From NCBI RefSeq assembly GCF_022761035.1, contig NZ_JAKWJP010000007.1, positions 17,427-81,426 on the forward strand: a stretch of DNA of 64,000 bases, given 5' to 3'. The position numbers and the translations under genes are program-made. The notes beneath the pieces are model-generated. The model had not been told where the DNA came from. It ran no database searches and saw nothing but the letters and a program-made list of their open reading frames with translations. Below are positions 45,014-53,291 of this stretch, one piece after another. This DNA is from Microbacterium sp. SS28. GTDB taxonomy: Bacteria; Actinomycetota; Actinomycetes; Actinomycetales; Microbacteriaceae. Each line of letters begins with the position of its first letter. The stretch's first letter is position 1.

Positions 45014-45843
45014 CAGCGGCGCGACTCCTGCCGGCGCCGCGCGCCGATTCCTGCCATCGCGGCCAGCGCGATCACGACGGCCCCGACCGCGCCGATCCCG
45101 ACCATGGTCGTGACGGAGTCACGCTGGGCGAGGTATCCGGCGGTTCCCGACGGCACTCCGCCGGGGTTGGAGTGCCCCACTGTGACGGACTGCACGGCGA
45201 GGGCGAGATTGTCGTCCTCGGCGCTGCCCCACGCGTACACGATGGTCAGCACGCCGTCCTGGATCGGGACATCCGCAGGCCCGAGGACGGGTTCCGTGGT
45301 GCCGGCGAGGGCGACGGATGCCGCGACCGTGCCGACGGGCAGGTTGAGCGTCTGCTCGTTCGGGTTCGTCAGGCCTTCGATGACGGGGGAGCCGCCCGCC
45401 AGGATGTCGACGGCCGGAGCCGCGGCGATGTGGCGCACCGTGAGCCGGCCCTGACCCGCGGCGGTCGTCGCGATGTCGTTCTGGAACAGCTTGAGCGACG
45501 GCGCGCCCGCCTCGCTCAGGTAGGCGGCGGCCGTGTAGTTCGCGCCCGCGGCGAGGGTGAGCGTCACCGGCCCGAGGACCGGCGAGCTCGCGTCGGCTGC
45601 ATCGGGAGCCGTGAGCGCCACCTCGTAGTCGCCCGCGGGAAGCTCGAGCGGACCCGCGAGGTCACCGGGCCGGAAATCGTCGAGCGTGCGCTCGCCGTTG
45701 ACGTACACGTCGACCGGAGTATCCGGGATGCCGTGCAGCACGGAGAGCTGCGCGGAACCGCTCGTCTCCGCGGATGCGGGAGCGGCGAAGCCGAGGGCGG
45801 CGATGAGGCCGACCACGAGGCCGGCGGCTGCTGTCTTGCGCAC
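45013..45843 (-). CDS. DUF4397 surface protein with C-terminal anchor
   Basis: The 276-residue protein has a signal peptide (cleavage likely after ASA, about residue 25), two DUF4397 beta domains (about 32-115 and 130-205), a linker, a hydrophobic segment (about 247-266) and an RRRQESRR tail. This is the layout of a sortase substrate, and it is co-translated with a class F sortase. No LPXTG is present; the region before the helix contains PSGTAGYLAQ, which might be a divergent signal. GTG 45843 follows AAGGAGG. Function beyond surface display is unknown. Confidence 0.88.
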   Translation of the reverse strand: MRKTAAAGLVVGLIAALGFAAPASAETSGSAQLSVLHGIPDTPVDVYVNGERTLDDFRPGDLAGPLELPAGDYEVALTAPDAADASSPVLGPVTLTLAAGANYTAAAYLSEAGAPSLKLFQNDIATTAAGQGRLTVRHIAAAPAVDILAGGSPVIEGLTNPNEQTLNLPVGTVAASVALAGTTEPVLGPADVPIQDGVLTIVYAWGSAEDDNLALAVQSVTVGHSNPGGVPSGTAGYLAQRDSVTTMVGIGAVGAVVIALAAMAGIGARRRQESRR

Positions 45844-46013
45844 TGTCTTCCTCCTTTGTCGTCGAGCGATCGGTGACCGCCCTTCAAGGGTGCTTTCCGG
45901 GAGGAACGCCGCCTTGGATGCACGTCGGGCGGAATCGCCGCGATCGCGGGGCGCCGGCGCGCCGCCTCGCGCCGCTCGCTCGAGGACAGGTGGGGCGCCG
46001 CTCGACGGCCGGG

Positions 46014-46748
46014 TCAGGCGGTGAAGCGGGCGAGGAATGCGCGTGTGCGCTCCTGGCGCGGGGCGCCGAACACCTCGGCGGGCGGACCCTGCTCGAGGAT
46101 GCGGCCCGCGTCGAGGAAGACGACGCGGTCGGCGACGTCGCGCGCGAAGGCCATCTCATGCGTCGCCATGACGATCGTCATGCCGTCGTCGGCGAGCGCG
46201 CGGACGAGATCGAGTACTTCGCCCACGAGTTCGGGGTCGAGCGCCGACGTGATCTCGTCCAGGAGCAGCAGGTCGGGCGAGGTCGCGATCGCGCGCGCGA
46301 TCGCGACGCGCTGCTGCTGCCCGCCCGAGAGCCGGTCGGGGTGCGACGAGGCCTTGTCGGCGAGGCCGACGCGTTCGAGCAGCGCGAGGGCCGCGGCATC
46401 CGCCTCCCTCTTCGAGCGCCGGTGGACGTGCCGCAGCGCGAGCGTGATGTTGCCCTGCACTGTGAGGTGCGGGAAGAGGTTGTACTGCTGGAACACGACG
46501 CCGATGCGGGCGCGAACCGTGTCGGCGTCGACGCGCGGATCGCTGATGTCGTCGCCGCCCAGCCAGATGCGCCCGTCGTCGATGGGCTCGAGCAGGTTGA
46601 CGGTGCGCAGCAGCGTCGACTTGCCGGATCCGCTCGCGCCGATGAGCGCGACGACCTCGCCCGCACCGACCTCGAGGTCGATGCCGCGCAGCACCTCATG
46701 ATCGTCGAAGGACTTCCAGACATCCTCGAGGCGCAGCACGGCGCTCAT
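46014..46748 (-). CDS. Polar amino acid ABC importer, ATP-binding subunit (GlnQ type)
   Basis: The 244-residue ATPase has Walker A GASGSGKST (about 37-45), the Q-loop VFQQYNLFPHL, the signature LSGGQQQR, Walker B LLLLDEITSALD, and the switch histidine in THEM. This is the GlnQ/HisP pattern for amino acid uptake. It is the last gene of a three-gene operon and overlaps the permease (ATGA). Unlike the sugar importers in this window, the system carries its own ATPase. Confidence 0.96.
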   Translation of the reverse strand: MSAVLRLEDVWKSFDDHEVLRGIDLEVGAGEVVALIGASGSGKSTLLRTVNLLEPIDDGRIWLGGDDISDPRVDADTVRARIGVVFQQYNLFPHLTVQGNITLALRHVHRRSKREADAAALALLERVGLADKASSHPDRLSGGQQQRVAIARAIATSPDLLLLDEITSALDPELVGEVLDLVRALADDGMTIVMATHEMAFARDVADRVVFLDAGRILEQGPPAEVFGAPRQERTRAFLARFTA

Positions 46749-47620
46749 ACGATGCCGCCGACCTGCTCGCGGGCGCGCACGCGGGCCGTGTACCAGTCGG
46801 TCAGGCGGATCGTCGGGATCGCGAGCAGAACGAACAGCAGTCCCGCCACGACGTACGGCGTGAAGTCGAAGTACTTCGCCGTCTCGATCTGGGCGGCGCG
46901 GACGGCATCCACCGCACCGAGCACCGAGATGAGGCCGACGTCCTTCTGCAGCGCGACGAAGTCGTTCATGAGCGCCGGGGTGACCTTGCGGAACGCCTGC
47001 GGCACGACGACGAGCCGCATCGTCTTGGCATGGCTCAGTCCGAGCGACCGCGCCGCCTGGCGCTGCGACGGGTGCACCGCCTCGATGCCCGCGCGGAAGA
47101 CCTCGGACACGTAGGCCGAATAGGTGAGCGTGAGTGCGACGGTGCCCCAGAAGGCGTACGGCAGGCGCACGGGGATCAGTTCGAGACCCGGGATGCCGAA
47201 GCCCACGATGTACAGGACGATGATGAGAGGCATCCCGCGGAAGAGATCCGTGTAGCCCGCCGCGAGCGCGCGCAGCGGCAGCCACACGGGACCGCGCAGG
47301 GTGCGGATCGTCGCGATGAGCAACCCGAAGACGAGCACGAGCACCGCCGAGATCGCGAGCACCTGGAGGTTGAGCAGGAACCCCTTCCAGATGCGCGGGA
47401 ACGCCGCTACCGCGACGTCCCAGTCGAAGAACATCTCGGTGACGCGCGACCAGCCGGGCGTGTTGATCAGCGTCACCCAGACGATCGCGGCGAGCACGAG
47501 CGTCGAGATGATCGAGATGACGACCGACTTCGTTCCCTGCCGCTTGCGGAAGGCGCGACGCTCGAGTTCGACCGCGCTGACCTGTCGAACAGGCGGATCG
47601 GATGCCGGTGCCAGGGTCAT
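46745..47620 (-). CDS. Polar amino acid ABC importer permease
   Basis: The 291-residue membrane protein of the HisMQ type has a cytoplasmic tail of about 30 residues and five or more helices. The coupling-loop region is EVFRAGIEAVHPSQRQAARSL. It starts 52 bases after the binding-protein stop and overlaps the ATPase gene. One permease gene implies a homodimeric channel. Exact substrate is not readable. Confidence 0.94.
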   Translation of the reverse strand: MTLAPASDPPVRQVSAVELERRAFRKRQGTKSVVISIISTLVLAAIVWVTLINTPGWSRVTEMFFDWDVAVAAFPRIWKGFLLNLQVLAISAVLVLVFGLLIATIRTLRGPVWLPLRALAAGYTDLFRGMPLIIVLYIVGFGIPGLELIPVRLPYAFWGTVALTLTYSAYVSEVFRAGIEAVHPSQRQAARSLGLSHAKTMRLVVVPQAFRKVTPALMNDFVALQKDVGLISVLGAVDAVRAAQIETAKYFDFTPYVVAGLLFVLLAIPTIRLTDWYTARVRAREQVGGIV

Positions 47621-47672
47621 CGGGCCAGGCTAGTCGAGCGGGTGGGCGTGCGATCCGGTCGCCGCCCCGGCC

Positions 47673-48524
47673 TCACTTCAGGAGCGGGGCGGTGTCGTCG
47701 CCGCCGAGCCATTCGGTCGTGATCTCGTCGAGCGTGCCGTCCGCGCGTAGGGCGTCGACGGCCGCCGTGACCTTCGCCGTGAGCGGCGATCCCTTCGCGA
47801 GCAGAAGGCCGAACTGGTCGCCCGATGCCCCCTCGGGGTTCGGCAGCTGGCCCACGATGACGCCGTCGCTGAGCTCGGCGCCCGCGATGTAGAAGCCGGT
47901 AGGCAGATCGACGACGATCGCGTCGACCTGACCGTTCTCGAGCGCGAGCTTGGCGTCGTCGTTCGTGTTGAACGCCTGCGCGCCCTGCGTCGGCTGGATG
48001 ACCTCTTCGATCGTCGTGAAGCTCGTCGTGCCGGTCTGCGCGCCGATCAGGAGGTCCTTGAGGTCGGCGATCGAGCTCGCGTCGGCGGCGGGGGAGGAGC
48101 CGGTGGTGATGACGACCTGCGTCGTCTCGTAGTACGGCGAGCTGAAGTCGACCGACTGCTTGCGCTCGTCGCTGATCGAGAACTGCTGCAGGTTGAAGTC
48201 GAAGTCCTTGGGGCCCGGTGCGATGGCCTCTTCGAAGCTCGTGCGCACCCAGACGACGTCGTCCTCGGCGAAGCCGAGCTGCTCGGCGACCGCGTACGCG
48301 ACGGCGGCCTCGAAGCCCTCGCCGCTCTCGGGAGCGTCGTCGATGACCCACGGGTAGTACGCGGGCTCGCCCGTCGCGATCGTGACCTTGCCGGGGGTCA
48401 CCCAGCCGGCGTCGTCGGCCGTGCTCTCGGTGTCGGGCGAGCCGGCGGTCCCCGCGCAGCCGGCGAGGACGAGGGCGGCGGCGATGGATGCTGCGATGAG
48501 GGCGGGGCGCAGGGAACGCGACAT
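47673..48524 (-). CDS. Amino acid-binding lipoprotein of ABC importer
   Basis: The 283-residue family 3 binding protein has a lipoprotein signal (LVLAGC, anchor Cys22) and the mature pattern KVTIATGEPAYYPWV, then FEAAVAYAVAEQLG, typical of amino acid binding proteins. The DFDFNLQQFSISDERKQSVDFS block matches the ligand-binding hinge of the family. It is the first gene of the operon. The ligand is probably a polar amino acid or opine-like compound. Confidence 0.95.
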   Translation of the reverse strand: MSRSLRPALIAASIAAALVLAGCAGTAGSPDTESTADDAGWVTPGKVTIATGEPAYYPWVIDDAPESGEGFEAAVAYAVAEQLGFAEDDVVWVRTSFEEAIAPGPKDFDFNLQQFSISDERKQSVDFSSPYYETTQVVITTGSSPAADASSIADLKDLLIGAQTGTTSFTTIEEVIQPTQGAQAFNTNDDAKLALENGQVDAIVVDLPTGFYIAGAELSDGVIVGQLPNPEGASGDQFGLLLAKGSPLTAKVTAAVDALRADGTLDEITTEWLGGDDTAPLLK

Positions 48525-48666
48525 GGGGGCCTCCGGTGGGGTGGCGCCGTGCTGTCGGCGCGTCTTCATCTTGGTCGGGCGGGCGGCCGGTGCGGCATCC
48601 CGCGTCACTTTGTTACAGCGGCGGGGCGGATCTCCGACGAGGAGTGGCGCTCGGGCGGGGAGCGGC

Positions 48667-49209
48667 TCAGCCGTTGCCGAGCTCGTCGAGCATGCGGCGC
48701 TGCTCGGGCGTGAGGCCGTCCTGGACCTCGGCGCGCGTGTCGGCGGCGGGAGGGGCGGCGGCATCCGTCGGTCGCTTCCCGAGCTTCGTCGACGCCTGGT
48801 CGTAGAGGGCGTCGGCGCGCGCCTCGAGGCGCGTGTCGATCGCGGCGTAGATCGCCCACGCGATGAGCAGGAAGATCGGCGGCACGAGGTAGCCGAAGAA
48901 CCAGTTGTGCACCGTGACGCCCGACAGCGCGACGACGATGATCCAGACGACGAGCTCGACGACGAACACGAGGCCGATCTGCACGAGCGTCTCGCCCGCC
49001 TTCGTGCGCTGGTGCGCCGACTTGGCCGTCATGCTGCCGAACCACTTGCTGATCAGCGGCTTGAGCCAGATGACGGCGGCTGTGAGGATGACGCTCGCCC
49101 ACAGAACGCCCCACCCGACGCGGACGCCCGGCGTGAGCAGATCGATCAGCAGCAGCACCGCGAGGTTGAACACGTAAAGCGTCGCGAACCGGACGACCCA
49201 CTTCTTCAT
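48667..49209 (-). CDS. Four-helix membrane protein, unknown
   Basis: The 180-residue protein has four predicted helices (about 5-25, 32-50, 75-98, 103-125) and a charged, Ala-rich cytoplasmic tail ending in LTPEQRRMLDELGNG. That tail resembles short-linker coiled segments; no family is recognised. It is a single gene between the amino acid importer and the quinone reductase. Confidence 0.75.
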   Translation of the reverse strand: MKKWVVRFATLYVFNLAVLLLIDLLTPGVRVGWGVLWASVILTAAVIWLKPLISKWFGSMTAKSAHQRTKAGETLVQIGLVFVVELVVWIIVVALSGVTVHNWFFGYLVPPIFLLIAWAIYAAIDTRLEARADALYDQASTKLGKRPTDAAAPPAADTRAEVQDGLTPEQRRMLDELGNG

Positions 49210-49259
49210 GCGTCTAGATTCGCACGCCGCGGACGCGGACGCCCGCGGCGTGCGCCGAT

Positions 49260-49904
49260 TCAGGCGACGGCGACGGCTTCGCGGGAGCGTGTGACGGATG
49301 CCGCGGCATCGCGGCGCCCGAGCCTGCCGGCCTCGGCGACCCACCCCGAGCGCTGCTCGTCCTCGCTGAACCGTACGGGTGTGAACCGTGTGACACCGAC
49401 CGTCTTGACGCCGCAGTAGCCCAGGATCGCGCGCTTGAGGCTCGTCTCGGCGGCATTGCGGTACGCGAGGCGGTTCCACAGGCGGGGCGAGTCCATGGTC
49501 ATGACGATGCGGGCCGTGCGCCCCGCCAGCAGCCGCTCCGACAGGGCGCTCTTCGCGCGGTAGCGGAACGCGAAGCCCGAGAGGAACACGCGGTCGATGA
49601 ACGCCTTGAGCGCCGCGGGGTAGGTGCCCCACCACTGCGGGTGGAAGAACACGATGTGATCGGCCCACCGAACGTCCTCGATATAGGCGGCGACGTCGGC
49701 GTCGAGGGGCGTGTCATCGTCGGTGCGGGGCATCCGCAGTTCGTCCCGGTGCGTCGGGTGCCCCGGGATCGGGTCGTTCGCGAGATCGATGACGCGGACG
49801 TCGGCGCCGCCGGCCCGCGCGTCGTCGACGTACGCCGTCGCGAGCGAATGGTTGAGACTGCCGGTGATCGGCGTGCCGACGATGACGAGGATGCGAGGGT
49901 TCAT
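49260..49904 (-). CDS. NAD(P)H-dependent quinone reductase / flavodoxin-fold oxidoreductase
   Basis: The 214-residue protein is of the NQO/KefF/MdaB flavodoxin-like type. FMN/FAD-binding VIVGTPITGSLNHSLA is at the N-terminus and the FFHPQWWGTYPAALKAFIDRV block (about 90-110) is typical. These enzymes reduce quinones by two electrons and protect against electrophiles. It is co-translated with a MarR regulator (ATGA overlap), fitting a redox- or phenol-responsive unit. Confidence 0.92.
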   Translation of the reverse strand: MNPRILVIVGTPITGSLNHSLATAYVDDARAGGADVRVIDLANDPIPGHPTHRDELRMPRTDDDTPLDADVAAYIEDVRWADHIVFFHPQWWGTYPAALKAFIDRVFLSGFAFRYRAKSALSERLLAGRTARIVMTMDSPRLWNRLAYRNAAETSLKRAILGYCGVKTVGVTRFTPVRFSEDEQRSGWVAEAGRLGRRDAAASVTRSREAVAVA

Positions 49905-50347
49905 TGCGGGATTCCCTTTTCTGTGACGAGGACCATGAGTGTTTCGAGCTGACGATTGAGGACGTCCACGTCGATGCCGTCGGCGCCCAGCCGCGGATCG
50001 GCGAAAAGCGAGGTGAACTGATCGTCGAGACCGCCGCCGGCCTGCACGACGAGCTGGAGCGCCCGCGGCGTCAGCGTCAGCAGCACGCGGCGGCCGTGGT
50101 TCGGGTCGCCTTCTGCGACGATCCAGCCGTCGGCGACGAGCGAGGGGACGCGCTTGCTGACGGCCGCCTTGGTGACGAACAGGCACCGGGCGAGGCTCGT
50201 GATGTCGACCGGCTGCAGGTCGGCGACGGCCGCGAGGAACTGGAACTGGCTGAACGTGACTCCGTGCCGGGTCTGCAGCATCTCGTCTGCGTACGCGTCC
50301 ATGAGCGACACGAGATGGTGCAGGGTGACGGTGATCCGGTCGGCCAT
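49901..50347 (-). CDS. MarR-family repressor of the quinone reductase
   Basis: The 148-residue protein has the winged-helix core (about 35-100), with DITSLARCLFVTKAAVSKRVPSLV as the recognition helix region and DPNHGRRVLLTLTPRA as the wing. A single cysteine (Cys53 of RCLF) could be a sensor, but this is speculative. ATG 50347 is used because an upstream TTG start lies inside the operator. The gene overlaps the reductase and lies immediately after a double palindrome. Confidence 0.93.
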   Translation of the reverse strand: MADRITVTLHHLVSLMDAYADEMLQTRHGVTFSQFQFLAAVADLQPVDITSLARCLFVTKAAVSKRVPSLVADGWIVAEGDPNHGRRVLLTLTPRALQLVVQAGGGLDDQFTSLFADPRLGADGIDVDVLNRQLETLMVLVTEKGIPQ

Positions 50348-50354
50348 GCACAGA

Positions 50355-50391
50355 GTCAACCTGTTGACATCTTGAATGTCAACAGGTTGAC
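50355..50391. promoter_or_regulatory. Double palindromic MarR operator
   Basis: Arms GTCAACCTGTTGACAT and ATGTCAACAGGTTGAC are perfect 16-base complements five bases apart. Each arm is itself a palindrome (GTCAAC..GTTGAC), so two dimer sites lie side by side. They overlap the -35/-10 region (TTGACA, TTGACT on the minus strand) and end eight bases before the marR ATG. Confidence 0.8.
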
Positions 50392-50402
50392 ACGAATTCG
50401 TC

Positions 50403-51200
50403 CTACGCGATCGAGACGAGCTCCGTCACGTCGTCGAAAGGCAGCGAGTCCACGACCGCCGAGATCGTCGTCTCGACCAGGTCGGCGCGTCCCGACATCA
50501 CGTTGAGGAACGCCGTGTCGGCGGCATCCCGTCCCGTCGCGATCCGCACGAGCGAGGCGCGCGGAGCGAGCGCCGTCGCATCGACGACGCACCAGCGTCC
50601 GTCGATCCACGCCTCAGCGACGGCATGGAAGTCCATGGGCGCGAGGCCGGGTGCATAGACCGCCGCGAGGCGGGCCGGGATGCCGAGCGCGCGCAGGAAC
50701 GCGACGCACAGGTGGGAGTAGTCGCGGCACACGCCCTGGCGGTTGAGCAGGGTGCGTACGGCCCCGTCCGTCGGGAGCGACGAGCCCGAGACGTACGCGA
50801 GGCGCGTGCCGACCCACGACGACACGGACGCGAGCAGGTCGGCGCCGGTCTGGATGCCGCGGAACTCCGCCGCCGCCGTGGGCAGCAGCGCATCCGACTC
50901 GGCGTAGCGGCTCGGCCGCGAGTACGCGAGCAGGTCAGCCTCGGTCGGCTCGTCGGCATCCGCCTGCCCCGCGACGGCGGCGGAGTACTCGACGACGAGC
51001 CGGCCGGTTCCCGCCTGGACGCGGTGCAGGCGGGTCCCGTGCGCATCGCTCACCTCTCGCGGCTCGAGGGGAACGCCGTCGAGTCGGACGGTCAGTGACT
51101 CGACCGCCGGGATGTGCTGCTCGGCGACGGCTATCGCGAACACGAGGTCGGCGGGGTCGGTGATGTCCAGGACGATGCGGCTCGAGACGTTGCGCTCCAT
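50403..51200 (-). CDS. Transglutaminase-like (cysteine protease fold) protein
   Basis: The 265-residue protein has a beta-rich N-terminal region (about 1-85) and a transglutaminase-like core. The catalytic triad is Cys158 (GVCRDYSHLC), His192 (DFHAVAEAW) and Asp207 (VVDATAL). Bacterial members are mostly proteases or amidases of unknown substrate. No signal peptide is present. It is downstream of the marR operator but transcribed toward it, so it is not part of that unit. Confidence 0.88.
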   Translation of the reverse strand: MERNVSSRIVLDITDPADLVFAIAVAEQHIPAVESLTVRLDGVPLEPREVSDAHGTRLHRVQAGTGRLVVEYSAAVAGQADADEPTEADLLAYSRPSRYAESDALLPTAAAEFRGIQTGADLLASVSSWVGTRLAYVSGSSLPTDGAVRTLLNRQGVCRDYSHLCVAFLRALGIPARLAAVYAPGLAPMDFHAVAEAWIDGRWCVVDATALAPRASLVRIATGRDAADTAFLNVMSGRADLVETTISAVVDSLPFDDVTELVSIA

Positions 51201-51303
51201 CGGTCCAGCGTCGCACACGGGGGATGAGATAGGGCGAATGCCCGATGCGCGGGGCCGAGTGCGCGTGGTGCGCTTCGACCGGGGACCACCGAAGGGGACG
51301 AGA

Positions 51304-51957
51304 ATGAAACTGCTGCACGTCATCGCGAGCCCGAGGCTCGAAGGATCGACGACACTGCGCATCACGGATGCACTGCTGAACGAGCTGGGGTCGCGGCGTC
51401 CCGATCTCGAAGTCGAGACGCTGGATCTCTTCCGGTCCGACCTCCCCGCGATCGCGGGCGACAACATCGAGGCCAAGTACACGCTCCTGGCCGGGATGCC
51501 GATCGGCCGGGACCATGCGGAGTCCTGGATCGAGATCGAGAACGAGATCGACCGCTTCCGGGCGGCCGATGCCTATGTGATCACGGCGCCGATGTGGAAC
51601 TTCGGCGTGCCCTACGCGCTCAAGTACTACATCGACTGCCTCGTGCAGCCGGGCTACCTCTTCCGCTTCGACGAGCAGGGCTACCCGCTCCCGATGCTCG
51701 AGGGCAAGCGCATGGTCGTCGTCACGTCGTCGGGCAGCGACTACAGCGAGCAGAGCCCGCTGCGATCGCTCGACTTCTTCGAGCCCTACGTGCGCGCGAT
51801 CTTCGGCTTCGTCGGCATCCGGGACGTGACGTTCATCCGCGCGCACGCCGTCGACATCGCCGCCAACCGCGAGGCGAGCATCGAGCGGGCGCTCGACCAG
51901 GCGAAAGAGGTCGCCGCGGACGAGGAGTGGCCGACCTTCGCCCGGTCTGACGCCTGA
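51304..51957 (+). CDS. FMN-dependent NADH-azoreductase (AzoR/AcpD family)
   Basis: The 217-residue flavodoxin-fold enzyme reduces quinones or azo compounds with NADH. It begins MKLLHVIASPR, continues with the phosphate-binding segment EGSTTLRI, and has the family block APMWNFGVPYALKYYIDCL (about 96-114) and the VVTSSGSDYS loop. AAGGGGACGAG precedes ATG 51304. It is divergent from the transglutaminase gene and, like the nearby quinone reductase, may relate to electrophile stress. Confidence 0.93.
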   Translation: MKLLHVIASPRLEGSTTLRITDALLNELGSRRPDLEVETLDLFRSDLPAIAGDNIEAKYTLLAGMPIGRDHAESWIEIENEIDRFRAADAYVITAPMWNFGVPYALKYYIDCLVQPGYLFRFDEQGYPLPMLEGKRMVVVTSSGSDYSEQSPLRSLDFFEPYVRAIFGFVGIRDVTFIRAHAVDIAANREASIERALDQAKEVAADEEWPTFARSDA

Positions 51958-52164
51958 GATGACGCGCCGCGCGCCGTCGTCGCTACGCTGAGCCCAGCAC
52001 GCGGCCGGCGCCGTGCGTCGACGTGGAATCCCCCGAGTCCACCGCACTGCCGGCCTGCGGCGCGGCAAGGGGGCCGCGTGGATCTCATGGTTGGTCGCAA
52101 GGGTGTGCCGGCGGCGTTCGCGATGTCGGCGATATTCGGCGCGCCGGAAGGAGGGATTGCGCGG

Positions 52165-52197
52165 ATGTCTCGCCCCGCCCGTTCCGGACCCTTGTGA
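52165..52197 (+). CDS. Putative 10-residue upstream ORF coupled to LuxR gene
   Basis: ATG follows AAGGAGGG (52148-52155) at nine bases, and the ORF (MSRPARSGPL) stops with TGA overlapping the GTG of the LuxR gene (GTGA). This gives the LuxR gene its only good ribosome signal, by coupling. It could equally be a chance frame beside a ribosome site meant for another start. Confidence 0.35.
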   Translation: MSRPARSGPL

Positions 52198-52868
52198 GCC
52201 TCGACCACCCCGCCGACGTGCGCGCCGCACGGGGGATGCTCACTACGCGCCACGACGACCTGCTTCGGGACCTCGTCCTGTTCGGCGGGCCGTTCGAACT
52301 CGCGGCCGCGACGGCCCTGTGCGGACGGTCGGCCGATGAGGTCGCCGGCGATCTGGCGCGACTCGTCGCTGCCGGCCTCATCGAGCGCCTCGGCGCCGAG
52401 CCCGACTCCACCGAGCCCTCGCGTGACCCGGCCCTGGCGGTGGCCGTCTTCGAGTCGACGGTCGCCTACCGGATGCCGCCCCTCACCCGCGAAGCCGTGC
52501 TGGCCGACGCCGGCGAGCACGGTCCGCTGGCTCCGGCACTCGTGGCTTATCTGCACGCGATCGCGCGGAGTGCGGCATCCCGACCGGAAGAACCGCGGAT
52601 CATCCGGTACCCGTCCACCGTGGGGCAGAGCACGGCGCCGCTCGAGGCGCCCAGGCCCGCCATCACTCCGCGCGAGCGGGACGTGCTTCTCCACCTCGCG
52701 ACGGGGCGGACGAACAAGGAGATCGCGGTCGCCCTCGGAGTGTCGGTCAAGACGGTGATGCACCACTCGATGGCGATCTACCGCAAGCTCGGCGTGCGCG
52801 GTCGCTCCGAGGCGACGGCGTTCGTGTACCGCACGGGCCTGCTCGGCGGCCGCGTCGAGGCGCCGTAG
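52194..52868 (+). CDS. LuxR-type regulator without a visible ATPase domain
   Basis: The 224-residue protein ends in a LuxR/GerE DNA-binding domain (about 155-215; TPRERDVLLHLATGRTNKEI, then VKTVMHHSMAIYRKLG). The N-terminal part (about 20-65; LVLFGGPFELAAATALCG) resembles the winged-helix segment that follows the NTPase in large LuxR/AfsR-like regulators, yet no P-loop precedes it. It may be a shortened descendant of such a protein. GTG 52194 is chosen for its overlap with a short upstream ORF; GTG 52023 is a longer alternative with non-conserved-looking sequence. Confidence 0.8.
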   Translation: MSLDHPADVRAARGMLTTRHDDLLRDLVLFGGPFELAAATALCGRSADEVAGDLARLVAAGLIERLGAEPDSTEPSRDPALAVAVFESTVAYRMPPLTREAVLADAGEHGPLAPALVAYLHAIARSAASRPEEPRIIRYPSTVGQSTAPLEAPRPAITPRERDVLLHLATGRTNKEIAVALGVSVKTVMHHSMAIYRKLGVRGRSEATAFVYRTGLLGGRVEAP

Positions 52869-52910
52869 TGCGCGGTCGCACGACCCCGTCTCGGCGTGAG
52901 CGTCGAGACG

Positions 52911-53159
52911 CTAGGCGTCCTCGGCGCTGAGCGGCGTGGACTTCCTGCGCTCGAGCCGCCAGTGGATCTGGTGGGTCTCGGGATGCCGCCACTCGACCAT
53001 GCGGTACTCGAACCCCGGCAGCAGCACGATCGGGATCGGGTCGGGCGAGGCGGGAGCGACCACGCCGACGACGATCCGGGCGTCGGTCGGGATGAACGGG
53101 GACTGTGCGGGGACTGGGCCGGTGATGATCTCGACCGGGTCTCCATAGGGGCGCGCCAT
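52911..53159 (-). CDS. Small conserved-looking hypothetical protein
   Basis: The 82-residue protein has no signal or helix and contains FEYRMVEWRHPETHQIHWRL, a beta-strand-like pattern. No family is recognised. An AGGA lies nine bases before ATG 53159. It is divergent from the secreted protein at 53292 and shares an intergenic region with the spaced TTAGA repeats. Confidence 0.6.
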   Translation of the reverse strand: MARPYGDPVEIITGPVPAQSPFIPTDARIVVGVVAPASPDPIPIVLLPGFEYRMVEWRHPETHQIHWRLERRKSTPLSAEDA

Positions 53160-53206
53160 GGCACGCGATCCTATCGAACGATCGACACAGCTGCCATGCT
53201 CTCTCA

Positions 53207-53235
53207 TTAGAGATGGATTAGAGACCTGTTAGACT
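53207..53235 (+). promoter_or_regulatory. Three 11-bp spaced TTAGA repeats with -10 box
   Basis: TTAGAG (53207), TTAGAG (53218) and TTAGAC (53229) lie exactly 11 bases apart, one helical turn. The last overlaps TAGACT (53230-53235), a good -10 for the secreted-protein gene. This pattern fits a response regulator or SARP-like activator binding as a direct repeat. Confidence 0.5.
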
Positions 53236-53291
53236 ATGCAAAGGCGTCGCATTGGGGCGGCGGCCGAAGCAAGAGAAAGTGATACGAAGCC

